NCBI GenBank assembly: GCA_006844705.1
Contig: SPJS01000061.1
Location: 1-64,000 of the forward strand
Reading direction: 5' to 3'
DNA length: 64,000 bases
DNA from: Methylococcaceae bacterium
Lineage (GTDB): Bacteria; Pseudomonadota; Gammaproteobacteria; Methylococcales; Methylomonadaceae
Below, in pieces: positions 17,011 to 25,482 of the stretch (position 1 is the first letter of the stretch; each line of letters opens with the position of its first letter). The translations under genes were made by a program, and so were the position numbers. The notes beneath the pieces were generated by a model. That model made no database searches. It was given only the letters and a program-made list of their open reading frames with translations, and was not told where the DNA came from.

Positions 17011-17790
17011 TCAACGGCTACGTCTTCTGATACTGATGTCAGCGAGAGGTTCGGATTGAAGGATGTCGATGAGTCCTTCTTTACTGAGTTCGAGGATGGC
17101 AAGAAACGAGACAACCACCCCGCCTTTGCCTTCGAGTCGGTTAAATAGCGCTGGGAAATGGACGCTATCTGACCGGTCAAGTTTTTCCAAAATGGTTGCC
17201 ATTCGTTCACGGACAGATAAGGGCTCCTTGGTAATTTGATGATGACTGAGCTGTTCGGCTCGTTTTAAAACATCTTTAAACGCCAGTAATAGTTCTTTTA
17301 ATTCGACATCAGGCATCACCTGGTGGACAGTGATGGTACTGACATCCACACTGATTTCAAAAACATCGCGCTCATTACGCGGCAACAGGTCAATCTGTTC
17401 TGCCGCTCTTTTTATGGCCTCGTACTCCTGCAATTTGCGAATCAGAAATGCACGCGGATCATCTTCCTCATCCTCCGCGGTTTGCCGCGGCAACAACATC
17501 CGGGATTTGATTTCGGCCAGTAATGCGGCCATCACCAGATATTCTGCTGCCAGCTCCAGGTGCAAAAAATCCATCATTTCGATGTAATCGATATATTGCC
17601 GGGTAATTTCGGCAATCTGTACATCCAGAATATCCATATTCTGTTTGCGAATCAAATATAACAACAAGTCCAATGGCCCTTCAAATGCCTCCAGAAACAC
17701 TTCCAGTGCATCGGGTGGAATATACAGGTCTTCCGGCAATTGCTGATAGGCAATGCCCTGTACCTTGGCCAATGCCTGGGGCTCTGGCAT
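17011..17790 (-). CDS. scpA: Segregation and condensation protein A
   Basis: The kleisin ScpA is recognised by LEAFEGPLDLLLYLIRKQNMDILDVQIAEITRQY near the N-terminus, the AAEYLVMAALLAEIKSRMLLP helix, and a C-terminal winged helix (VVSFLAILELSKEGLIDILQ). It bridges the SMC heads. The frame reaches a TTG at 17832 that overlaps the upstream protease stop, but the ATG at 17790, preceded by GAAGAG, seems the more likely start. Confidence 0.93.
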   Translation of the reverse strand: MPEPQALAKVQGIAYQQLPEDLYIPPDALEVFLEAFEGPLDLLLYLIRKQNMDILDVQIAEITRQYIDYIEMMDFLHLELAAEYLVMAALLAEIKSRMLLPRQTAEDEEDDPRAFLIRKLQEYEAIKRAAEQIDLLPRNERDVFEISVDVSTITVHQVMPDVELKELLLAFKDVLKRAEQLSHHQITKEPLSVRERMATILEKLDRSDSVHFPALFNRLEGKGGVVVSFLAILELSKEGLIDILQSEPLADISIRRRSR

Positions 17791-17828
17791 GTCTTGCAAC
17801 TCTTCAGTCAGCCGCTCTTCAGTCAAAT

Positions 17829-18482
17829 TCAAATCCCGGCGAGACTAAAAAACATTTGCTGTGCATAAAACATTGGGTACCCTAATAACATGGTCAACAC
17901 ACCTGACCATAATAAACCCAGTAATATAAAAAAACCGATGCGTTCGAGTTTATTATATTGCCAGGCTAATCTAGCAGGTAAAAAACCACTGAGCACCCGG
18001 CTGCCATCCAGTGGCGGGATCGGCAACATATTAATCAGCATCAACACAATATTGATTGAAATACCGGCAATACCTGTGTATATCAACGGCATGGTGAAGT
18101 ATTCAATATTGATCATGACACCCAAACGGGCAAGCAAGGCCCAACCGATTGCCATCACTAAATTTGATAAAGGCCCGGCAATGGCTACCACACTCATCGC
18201 TCTTCTCGGGTTCTTGAAATTTCTCGGGTCTACTGGCACCGGCTTGGCCCAGCCAAAGATAAATCCGGTAAATGTAATCAATAACAAACAAGGAATAATG
18301 ATGGTGCCAAACCAATCGATATGTTTAATTGGATTGAGTGTTAACCTGCCCTGAGCATAAGCGGTATTGTCGCCGTATTTTTTTGCCACCCAGCCATGCG
18401 CCACCTCATGAACGGTTATGGCCAAAACAACAGGTAGCAACCACACAATAATACGTTGCACCAGTGATAATTCATTCATCAT
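17829..18482 (-). CDS. Site-2 protease family (M50) membrane metalloprotease
   Basis: The ATG at 18482 follows an AAGGA ribosome site; a longer frame from 18515 would overlap the previous gene. The 217-residue protein is the short rhomboid-free S2P type. It has the zinc motif HEVAHG in the first membrane helix, a second motif with NMLPIPPLDGSRV carrying the third zinc ligand, and five to six hydrophobic segments. It should cut within the membrane; the substrate is unknown. Linkage to yciO-like and scpAB genes is common in gammaproteobacteria. Confidence 0.88.
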   Translation of the reverse strand: MMNELSLVQRIIVWLLPVVLAITVHEVAHGWVAKKYGDNTAYAQGRLTLNPIKHIDWFGTIIIPCLLLITFTGFIFGWAKPVPVDPRNFKNPRRAMSVVAIAGPLSNLVMAIGWALLARLGVMINIEYFTMPLIYTGIAGISINIVLMLINMLPIPPLDGSRVLSGFLPARLAWQYNKLERIGFFILLGLLWSGVLTMLLGYPMFYAQQMFFSLAGI

Positions 18483-18495
18483 ACGCGTGTCCTTG

Positions 18496-19116
18496 TTAAT
18501 CCAGCATGGGCGCATTGCCCATCCCCTGTCTTAAGATTTCAATATTACCGTCATGACAGGTTATGATGGTCGTCGGCTGGTATTCAATGTACCCTGCATC
18601 AATAATCAAGTCCAGTTCATGTTCCAACGTATCCCGGATTTCATACGGGTCACTCATTGCTTCTTCATCGCCGGGCAAAATCATTGTGGCTGTGCACAAT
18701 GGCTCCTGCAGATTCTCCAGTAACAACTGTGCCGTCCTGTTAACCGGCACACGCACGCCGATGGTCTTTTTCTTTGGATGTTGCAGACGGCGGGGGACGT
18801 CTTTAGTTGCATCCAGAATAAAGGTGAATGGCCCTGGTGTCAGTTTTTTAATCAGCCGAAAGGCATCATTGCCAATTTTGGTGAAGATAGAGACCTGAAC
18901 CAGATCCTGACACGCCAGCGTGAAATCATGCTTGTCATCCAGACGACGGATCCTTTTGATTTTATCCAATGCCGATTTGTCGCCGATATGGCAGGCAATG
19001 GCATAGGATGACTCGGTCGGATAAACGACCACCCCACCTTGCTGGATGATTTCGACGGCCTGGTGAATTAATCTGAGCTGGGGATTTTCGGGATGTACGG
19101 AGAAAAACTGGGCCAT
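18496..19116 (-). CDS. YciO/YrdC/Sua5-family threonylcarbamoyl-AMP synthase-like protein
   Basis: The ATG at 19116 (MAQFFSVHPENPQ) is the standard YciO start; the frame opens seven codons earlier. The 206-residue protein has the YrdC signatures GGVVVYPTESSYAI, KIKRIRRLDDKH and LTPGPFTFIL, which bind ATP and RNA. Sua5/YrdC makes threonylcarbamoyl-AMP for tRNA t6A; the YciO branch is a paralogue of less certain activity. TsaB and TsaE, which act in the same tRNA pathway, are encoded elsewhere in this window. Confidence 0.85.
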   Translation of the reverse strand: MAQFFSVHPENPQLRLIHQAVEIIQQGGVVVYPTESSYAIACHIGDKSALDKIKRIRRLDDKHDFTLACQDLVQVSIFTKIGNDAFRLIKKLTPGPFTFILDATKDVPRRLQHPKKKTIGVRVPVNRTAQLLLENLQEPLCTATMILPGDEEAMSDPYEIRDTLEHELDLIIDAGYIEYQPTTIITCHDGNIEILRQGMGNAPMLD

Positions 19117-19202
19117 TAATGAGATACAGAGATGCACATCGGCATCGCAAAATACAAACGAACTATTTTACCTTAAACAAGGTATCTGATGACTTATAAA
19201 TT

Positions 19203-19886
19203 TCAACGCTCACTTTCTTTTTTGGCCACCTTATTGCGCAGATAAACCGGTAGTGCCTGCTCCACTGGCACTGCTTTTTCCTGCCGAAACCCTTCGACAC
19301 CCAGTTGTGCAACGGCGCAGGCATGGGGTAAACAGCTTGCATCTATATCATTGATTCTTGGTCCTAATACAGACTGCAGTTCTTGCTGATAGCTTTCCCA
19401 ACCCGTACCCAGTCCATCGCCAATGACATCGGGAAATACAATATCTGTGGCTGGCGTCACGGCCTCTTTACCCTGCAATTCTGCGAAATCCTGTTGATTT
19501 CGTTGATACACACCCCAGAAGATTTCCCCCATTCGAGCATCCATGGCCACAAAGGCGTGCTTGCAGTCAGCCTGATTGAAATGAAACTGTGCGATGGACG
19601 CGAGCGTTGATACAGGAACGACGGGTAAATCACAGGCAAAGGCAATTCCTTGAATAACACCTGTAGCAATGCGTACACCGGTAAACGAACCGGGACCACA
19701 ACCAAACGCTACCGCATCCAGTTGTTGCGGTTTCAACTGCGCTTCTGCCATCATTTCATCAATCATCGGCAGAATAAGCTGGGTGTGTTTTTTGGGCGCC
19801 AGTTGATAGTTTTCTGTAATTTCACCATCAATCGATAATGCAGCCGAACATGCCGGCGTTGAGGTATCGACGGCTAATAACTTCAT
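19203..19886 (-). CDS. tsaB: tRNA threonylcarbamoyladenosine biosynthesis protein TsaB
   Basis: The 227-residue protein starts LLAVDTSTPACSAAL and has the ASKHA-fold loop GCGPGSFTGVRIA near residue 68, both diagnostic for TsaB. It partners TsaD and TsaE in adding the threonylcarbamoyl group to A37. It shares an ATGA overlap with the yoaA-like helicase gene upstream, an arrangement common in gammaproteobacteria. Confidence 0.94.
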   Translation of the reverse strand: MKLLAVDTSTPACSAALSIDGEITENYQLAPKKHTQLILPMIDEMMAEAQLKPQQLDAVAFGCGPGSFTGVRIATGVIQGIAFACDLPVVPVSTLASIAQFHFNQADCKHAFVAMDARMGEIFWGVYQRNQQDFAELQGKEAVTPATDIVFPDVIGDGLGTGWESYQQELQSVLGPRINDIDASCLPHACAVAQLGVEGFRQEKAVPVEQALPVYLRNKVAKKESER

Positions 19887-21802
19887 GCCTGTTCCTTCTT
19901 AAAAAACGCTTCCACCTCTGCAATGTCCCGCGTACGCCGCATATCGGGCAGACTGTCTAGAAATATCTGTCCGTAGGCTCTTTTCAGCAGCCGGGGATCA
20001 CAGACCATCAACACGCCTCTATCCTGCACATCTCGAATTAGTCGTCCGACACCCTGTCTTAGTGCAATCACCGCGGTTGGCAACTGATATTGAAAAAATG
20101 GATTACCGCCTTTTTGTTCAATCGCATTCAATCGTGCCTTTAACACCGGGTCGCCAGGAGAAGAAAACGGCAGCTTATCAATAATGACGCAAGACAAAGC
20201 ATCACCACGCACATCAACCCCTTCCCAGAAACTGGCCGTGGCCAATAATACGGCATCGCCTTTTTGCTTAAAATCATCCAGCAGGACAGCCTTGGATTTT
20301 GAACCCTGTACCAGCAATGGGTAATCGACCCGGTCCTGTAAAATATCTGCGGCCCGCTGCAGAGCGCGATGACTGGTAAATAGAAAAAATGCCCGACCCT
20401 GGCTGGCTTGCAGAACCGGGATAACAAATTCGATAATTTTATCGGTAAAGTCAGCTTCTGCAGGTTTAGGCAGGCCTTTAGGATGATAAAACAATGACTG
20501 CTCTGGATAATCAAAAGGACTCAGCCAGCTTTGCTTTTGCGCATCCTGCAAGCCCAGCATATCCGCAAAATGCTTAAAATCACTGGCTACGCTTAATGTC
20601 GCCGAGGTAAAAATCCAGCTTGCCAAATGCTGCTGCATAAAGGATTTGAATTCTTTGGCAATATCCAGCGGTGTACGGCTAAGCGTAAAGGATTTACTGT
20701 GTATTTCGTACCATTTAATCCATTCACCCTGGCGATCATTGAGTAAACTGTCCAGTTGTGCCTCGTAGGTTTCACAACGTTCAAAGCAAGCCTCCAGCCC
20801 TTTGGAGCGGACTGAAGCCATTTCAAGCTGGTCGGTGAGGCGTTGTAATTGCTCATGCAACGTTTTGATGGCAGAGATCAGTTTTGGGTTTTGTTCAATA
20901 TCCTGCCATTCTCCACGCTTTAGTTCCATGCCAAACGCCATGCGTACGTTTTTGACTTCATATTGCACATCTTCAGCAGCCTGGCGCAAATCGGGCATGT
21001 CCTTTGCCTCATCAAGAAACTCGGTAATGCTGTCGGTGGCAAGGTCATTTAACTGTTTGGCACCGAGATTAATTCCCAAAAACCCGGAGGCCGTTTCTGC
21101 CAATTGATGCGCTTCATCCAGCACAATCACTTCAACACTGGGCAACAATTCACCAAATCCTGTTTCACGGATGGACCAATCAGCACACAGTAAATGGTGA
21201 TTGACCACAACAAGGTCAGCATCCTGCGCTTTTTTTCTGGCCTTCAATAAAAAACAATCAGAAAAGTCTGGGCATTCCTGCCCCAGACAATTATCCACTG
21301 TGGAGGTAGCAAACGACCAGATAGCTTCGTTTTCACGAATGTCACTGACTTCGGTAATATCTCCAACCCGCGTTTGTTTGGACCAGGTTTTAATTTGTGC
21401 CAATGCCTGGGCATCTTCCTTGCTGTACCCAAAAGAATTTTTTAACGACGCATCCAGGCGATATGTACACAGATAATTAGATCGACCTTTTAATAACGCT
21501 GCTTTAAACGGTAGCTTGGCCAATGCCTGTTTGATAATCGGCAAATCTTTGGCAAACAATTGATCCTGAAGGTTTTTTGTTCCGGTAGAAACAATGGTTT
21601 TTTTTCCGGAAAGAATGGCTGGAACCAGATATGCGAAAGTTTTCCCCGTGCCGGTACCGGCTTCTGCAATCAAATTCGATTTGCTTTGGATAGCAGAGAA
21701 AATGGATTGCGCCATTTCAAGCTGGGCTTCACGAGGCAAATACCCATCAATGACATCTGCTAGCAGTCCGTCTTTCGCAAAAACCTCTTGTAATTCTGTC
21801 AC
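19883..21802 (-). CDS. yoaA: DinG/YoaA-family ATP-dependent DNA helicase
   Basis: The 639-residue protein has Walker A GTGTGKTFAY near residue 50 and four iron-sulfur cluster cysteines (one in NYLCTYRL near 112, three in CLGQECPDFSDC near 168-180). It also has DEAH near 228 and the C-terminal arginine motif LRQGVGRLIRD near 580. It is an XPD-like 5'-3' helicase; YoaA acts with a DNA polymerase III subunit in repair. The stop overlaps the tsaB start. Confidence 0.92.
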   Translation of the reverse strand: MTELQEVFAKDGLLADVIDGYLPREAQLEMAQSIFSAIQSKSNLIAEAGTGTGKTFAYLVPAILSGKKTIVSTGTKNLQDQLFAKDLPIIKQALAKLPFKAALLKGRSNYLCTYRLDASLKNSFGYSKEDAQALAQIKTWSKQTRVGDITEVSDIRENEAIWSFATSTVDNCLGQECPDFSDCFLLKARKKAQDADLVVVNHHLLCADWSIRETGFGELLPSVEVIVLDEAHQLAETASGFLGINLGAKQLNDLATDSITEFLDEAKDMPDLRQAAEDVQYEVKNVRMAFGMELKRGEWQDIEQNPKLISAIKTLHEQLQRLTDQLEMASVRSKGLEACFERCETYEAQLDSLLNDRQGEWIKWYEIHSKSFTLSRTPLDIAKEFKSFMQQHLASWIFTSATLSVASDFKHFADMLGLQDAQKQSWLSPFDYPEQSLFYHPKGLPKPAEADFTDKIIEFVIPVLQASQGRAFFLFTSHRALQRAADILQDRVDYPLLVQGSKSKAVLLDDFKQKGDAVLLATASFWEGVDVRGDALSCVIIDKLPFSSPGDPVLKARLNAIEQKGGNPFFQYQLPTAVIALRQGVGRLIRDVQDRGVLMVCDPRLLKRAYGQIFLDSLPDMRRTRDIAEVEAFFKKEQA

Positions 21803-21849
21803 GCGCGTTAGGTCAAAAAGCGCTCAGCCTAACATGAATAAAACTGCGG

Positions 21850-22467
21850 TCAAGGGTTCAGATAATTCTTTGCCTTGTTAGCTGCTTCGATAGCACCCAG
21901 ACGATTTCCCTGCTTGCTTCTGGCTTGGCTGATCAATGTCCAGCTCAAGTATTTGAGTTTATATTCCTTGCCGGCAAGTAAGGCCGCTTTTCTGGCCAGA
22001 TCTTCTGCCAGACGGGGTTTTTCCTGCTGTAAACGTACTTCAGCCAGCTTGTAGGTCAACATCGGGTTTCTTGGGTCTATACGCAACGCTCTTTCCAACG
22101 TGACTACGGCAGAATCGAGCTGACCGGATTTGCTGCTTTTTTCAGATTGCGACAATAATGCCACAACTGCCGGAGACATAGTGCCGGTATTCAGTTGATC
22201 GCGCGAAGGTTGTTTTGGAATTTCAACCGGCTGAAATTGCTTAACATCAGGTGCCGACTGAATTGGATGGGTAATGGTTTTATCAGGAACGGGCTGAGTG
22301 TGCCGCGATGCGGGATAAGGCCTTGCGTAGGGGTCAGTGACCGGTTTGCCATAAACCGGCGCAGGTGCCTGATACCCATGAAAACTGCTACAGGCATTTA
22401 ACAAAAGAATCGATCCAAAAAATAATCCGCCTTTTTTAAAACAATTCAATATCTTCCTCTTCATCAT
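21850..22467 (-). CDS. TPR-containing outer-membrane lipoprotein
   Basis: The N-terminus has a signal peptide ending in the lipobox LLNAC near residue 26. A proline-rich linker follows (APAPVYGKPV to about 85), and then two to three tetratricopeptide units (SGQLDSAVVTLERALRIDPRNPMLTYKLAEV and after). The 205-residue protein is probably an anchored scaffold in the periplasm; similar small TPR lipoproteins exist in many gammaproteobacteria with no defined role. The start overlaps the upstream CheZ-like gene by 32 bases. Confidence 0.75.
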   Translation of the reverse strand: MMKRKILNCFKKGGLFFGSILLLNACSSFHGYQAPAPVYGKPVTDPYARPYPASRHTQPVPDKTITHPIQSAPDVKQFQPVEIPKQPSRDQLNTGTMSPAVVALLSQSEKSSKSGQLDSAVVTLERALRIDPRNPMLTYKLAEVRLQQEKPRLAEDLARKAALLAGKEYKLKYLSWTLISQARSKQGNRLGAIEAANKAKNYLNP

Positions 22468-22972
22468 CTTTAGAATTATTCACCAGTGCAACCACCTCTT
22501 GCAGGGATTTGCCCTGTAAAATGGCATCAAACATTTGTTTTTCAGATTCCATAGTATACCGACTGCGGATTTGATCCTGAAATTTTTTCCACTCCATCGG
22601 GTTGTATAATCTCTGAGGATCTTCAACCAGTTCTGACAGCCCGGTCAAACCGTTTGAAACATGATCCAGACATTGTTGCAGTCGATCGTAAAACTGAAAC
22701 GCCATAATCGAAGACTGAATCAAATCACTGGTTGCCTGACAGTATTCCATCGCATCCTGCATATCCTTTTCAGCGTCCATATTTTTCAGGATGTGTTCGA
22801 TGGCATTCATGTGATGAACCATAGACGTAAAGGAACTTGTCAACGTATTGACTGAATCATCCCCCTGTTGCATGCTGTTTTGAACCTGAGCAACTGAGAC
22901 AGTCAGTAGCTTAACTGTTTCCCTTACCTGACTCCAATCCAGATCTGGCTGTTGTGACCCTGAATTTGACAT
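22436..22972 (-). CDS. Helical CheZ-like hypothetical protein
   Basis: The ATG at 22972 is preferred to the TTG at 22987. The 178-residue product is nearly all helix and acidic at its C-terminus (DDEEEDIELF). The segment MAFQFYDRLQQCLDHVSNGLTGL resembles the helical-bundle motif of CheZ phosphatases and similar proteins, but the active-site glutamine cannot be fixed by eye. No chemotaxis genes are nearby. It is probably co-transcribed with the lipoprotein gene it overlaps. Function unknown. Confidence 0.6.
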   Translation of the reverse strand: MSNSGSQQPDLDWSQVRETVKLLTVSVAQVQNSMQQGDDSVNTLTSSFTSMVHHMNAIEHILKNMDAEKDMQDAMEYCQATSDLIQSSIMAFQFYDRLQQCLDHVSNGLTGLSELVEDPQRLYNPMEWKKFQDQIRSRYTMESEKQMFDAILQGKSLQEVVALVNNSKDDEEEDIELF

Positions 22973-23056
22973 TAACCCATTCCCCAAAACCTTAAATATT
23001 TTTAAGAATAGAGCATATTTTTCAATTTTGGATAAAAACTACACATTTGACACTGT

Positions 23057-23650
23057 TTATAATGTCCCGCCCAATCGCGCAGCATGCCTTTCGCGGTTTT
23101 CAGAACGTTTTTGTTCACTTTTCCTGAATAAAACATACGCCGCAGCAGCACCACCATGATGTTTTTGTGCTGTGTGAAACGCCTGCACTTTTTTTAATTC
23201 AGGTAACCACTGGTTCAAATAACTTTTTAGCAGACAACTTTGTTCTCCCCGGCCAAAAAAAATCAGGACACTGCGAATATTCATTTCTTCGCAGTCATTA
23301 ACAAATTCGATTAATTCATCACGCGCTTGAGCGGGGGATTTTTTATGCAGGTTTAAATTTGCTTCATGTATGTATTTGCCTACCCTCAAGTTTTTGAACA
23401 CGGCAGTCTGAATACCATCACGTTTAAAACTCAGCCAGTCGTCGGGTGACAATTTATGTCTTAACACCATAGATAAAGGATCTTGTGCATTTCCCCCGGC
23501 TTCACATGCCTTTTCCTTTCTATACTGCTGACCTGGCTGAATATCGTCTGTGCATTTCAGTAAAATACGATCATTTTTTATATTACGCGTAACCCCTGCC
23601 ATTTCTTTGGCAAACAAATCCAGCCCGTGCTCTTCTGATCCAGTATCCAT
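23057..23650 (-). CDS. Smr-domain protein
   Basis: The 197-residue protein has a basic N-terminal region and a C-terminal Smr domain. Its elements are NLHKKSPAQARDELIEFVNDC near residue 100, SVLIFFGRGE near 132, and a final AFHTAQKHHGGAAAAYVLF. The usual LDLHG and HGKG motifs are altered to LNLHKK and FGRGE, so nuclease activity is not assured. The nearest relatives are SmrA/YdaL-type proteins. It stands alone. Confidence 0.75.
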   Translation of the reverse strand: MDTGSEEHGLDLFAKEMAGVTRNIKNDRILLKCTDDIQPGQQYRKEKACEAGGNAQDPLSMVLRHKLSPDDWLSFKRDGIQTAVFKNLRVGKYIHEANLNLHKKSPAQARDELIEFVNDCEEMNIRSVLIFFGRGEQSCLLKSYLNQWLPELKKVQAFHTAQKHHGGAAAAYVLFRKSEQKRSENRERHAARLGGTL

Positions 23651-23821
23651 TTGTGTACCTGTTTATATTTTTAAAATTCAAAGCTAAATTTAATTCACAT
23701 TTTCATGTAATTTAGCGCCCCCTGTACCAAAGTACAATGGTTTATTTTTGCTTCCGGATGTAAATTTATCTCGATGTTTTTATATGAGTTCCGTTTAGTC
23801 TTTTTTTACTGGAGAGTAACC

Positions 23822-23974
23822 ATGAGTTATGAGTTTGAGGATGATATCAATTATGAAAGTCTGGATGACTTGCCTTTATCTGATCACGTTGAATGGCGTG
23901 AAGTTCCGCTTGACGATGACATGCCTGGCATTGACATAGATGATCTGGATATTGACAATTTATTAACTGCGTAA
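23822..23974 (+). CDS. Small acidic protein of unknown function
   Basis: A 50-residue frame (MSYEFEDDINYES...IDNLLTA) starts at an ATG preceded by a good ribosome site (GGAGAG, eight bases upstream). It ends 25 bases before a strong terminator. About one third of residues are aspartate or glutamate, with a DDDMPGIDIDDLDID tail and no basic cluster. No family is recognised. The combination of ribosome site, own terminator and isolation argues for a real gene. Confidence 0.6.
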   Translation: MSYEFEDDINYESLDDLPLSDHVEWREVPLDDDMPGIDIDDLDIDNLLTA

Positions 23975-23999
23975 AACAATTAATGCTGTATTTGTTATA

Positions 24000-24038
24000 A
24001 ACCTGTTGCTGAAGCAAGCTTGCTTCCAACAGGTTTTT
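24000..24038. terminator. Bidirectional terminator between small acidic gene and truA
   Basis: The stem AACCTGTTG pairs with CAACAGGTT around a 16-base perfect palindrome (GAAGCAAGCTTGCTTC), and is followed by TTTTT on the plus strand. It separates convergent genes. Confidence 0.85.
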
Positions 24039-24913
24039 TAATCAAACCGCTTCACATCTGCCGGTAATTTTTCAAATAGCGGATGTTTTGTTACTCCATA
24101 TTCCTCCGGATACAACACCCCACCCAAATAAAGTCCCGCCGCACTGGCTGTTGCTCCCCCCTGAGTTCTGTCTTTTACATCAAGCAAGGCTTGAGTCCAA
24201 TCAACAGACTGCTTACCCACACCGATTTCCACTAATGTCCCCGCAATATTTCTCACCATGTGATGAACAAATGCATTGGCCGCTATATCCATAATCACCT
24301 TTTCCTGCTGTCGATAAACATTTATAAAATAGACCCGGCGGCACGGGCTGGCCGATTGACACCCGTGAGCACGAAAGGAAGAAAAATCATGCTCTCCCAC
24401 CAAAGTTTGTGCCGCCAGATGCATGGCCTTTTCATCTAACGGCAGAGAACACCAGGTGGTCTGGGTGCTCTGCAATGCAGATTTAACCGGTCTATTTAGG
24501 ATCACATAGCGATAAAAACGCGCCAACGCACTGTAACGCGCATGAAAATCACCAATGGCAGGCTGTGCCCATAATATACGTACATCATCCGGCAAGTGGG
24601 TATTGCCACCCATGACCCAGGCACGGGAATCACGCTGCGCTGGAGTATCAAAATGCACCACCTGTTCCAATGCATGCACACCGGCATCGGTACGACCGGC
24701 ACACAGCACAGAAACCGGTTGATCAGCAATATGACTCAGCGCCTGTTGCAACACATCCTGCACTGATAGGCTGTTTTTCTGCCACTGCCAGCCATGATAC
24801 CGCGTGCCATCGTACTCAATGCCAAGCACGACTCTAGGAGACTGTCGGGTTATGGGGTTCGGCGCGAGGCGAGTGGGACATTGAGCGGATTTTTTTGATC
24901 TATTGAGGCGCAT
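24038..24913 (-). CDS. truA: tRNA pseudouridine(38-40) synthase with element-derived N-terminus
   Basis: From VVLGIEYDGTRYHGWQ onward the protein is standard TruA, including the catalytic aspartate in AGRTDAGVHA and the KPVKSALQ and SFRAHGCQS segments. It modifies U38-40 of tRNA anticodon arms. The current first ~28 residues (MRLNRSKKSAQC...) are the translation of the family A element inserted at 24834-25001. The original start was probably the ATG at 25005-25003 (see findings). The present ATG at 24913 has no clear ribosome site, so expression may be reduced. Confidence 0.92.
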   Translation of the reverse strand: MRLNRSKKSAQCPTRLAPNPITRQSPRVVLGIEYDGTRYHGWQWQKNSLSVQDVLQQALSHIADQPVSVLCAGRTDAGVHALEQVVHFDTPAQRDSRAWVMGGNTHLPDDVRILWAQPAIGDFHARYSALARFYRYVILNRPVKSALQSTQTTWCSLPLDEKAMHLAAQTLVGEHDFSSFRAHGCQSASPCRRVYFINVYRQQEKVIMDIAANAFVHHMVRNIAGTLVEIGVGKQSVDWTQALLDVKDRTQGGATASAAGLYLGGVLYPEEYGVTKHPLFEKLPADVKRFD

Positions 24914-25001
24914 AGTGGGACTACGTAACGAAAAAGACCGGAAAAATCAGCCGATGCCCCATCGCCGCAGTGGAATCATTCATAATCAAACCGTCTCCTA
25001 G
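24834..25001. mobile_element. Family A miniature element, complete copy (A3) with CTAG target duplication
   Basis: A 160-base body starts GAGACTGTCGGGTTATG and ends CATAATCAAACCGTCTC, with CTAG on both sides (24834-24837 and 24998-25001). It lies exactly at the junction of truA and the L,D-transpeptidase gene. It is homologous along its length to the copy at 57685, in the opposite orientation. It encodes no transposase. Confidence 0.88.
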
Positions 25002-25480
25002 GCATGTATATTTACCTTGCAGCCTGGCTCAACTATTTCGAATAATTGAATAACATCGGCGTTCAACATTCGAATGCAGCCGTGCGATTCCGGTGCGCCG
25101 CGCACCAGCTCATCCGGACAACCGTGAATGTATATATAACGCCAGCCACTATCTACCAGGCCATAACGATTCTTACCCGGTTCCAGTCCGTTCAACCACA
25201 GGATGCGTGATAAAATCCAGTCGCGATCAGGCTGATTATTTGCCAATTGACTTGAATAGACTTCACCCGTTGGTCTACGGCCGATAAATACGGCATTTTT
25301 AGGCTGCCCTGCACCGATTTTTGCGCGAACCCGGTGCCAACCCCGTGGTGTACATTCACTGCCCATTTGTTCGCCCAGGCCGTTTCGTGCAGTGGACACC
25401 TGGAAGTGCTGAATAAGTTTATCGTCTTGATGTACAAATAATTTTTGTTTAGTTGCATCCACTTCAAGAAACATTGACAT
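24998..25480 (-). CDS. L,D-transpeptidase (YkuD fold)
   Basis: The 160-residue protein is a single YkuD domain. It has the histidine of YIHGCPDE near 115 and the catalytic SHGCIRM near 131-137. No signal peptide is visible, so export is unproven; this short form is common in gammaproteobacteria. Such enzymes form 3-3 peptidoglycan crosslinks or attach lipoproteins. The stop codon TAG is part of the CTAG flanking element A3. The start lies two bases after rlmD. Confidence 0.88.
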   Translation of the reverse strand: MSMFLEVDATKQKLFVHQDDKLIQHFQVSTARNGLGEQMGSECTPRGWHRVRAKIGAGQPKNAVFIGRRPTGEVYSSQLANNQPDRDWILSRILWLNGLEPGKNRYGLVDSGWRYIYIHGCPDELVRGAPESHGCIRMLNADVIQLFEIVEPGCKVNIHA

Positions 25481-25482
25481 GA

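Noticed and set aside
22436..22972. Named chemotaxis phosphatase CheZ
   Set aside because: Similarity is limited to one helical segment, no cheY or other chemotaxis gene is present, and the catalytic glutamine is not evident.
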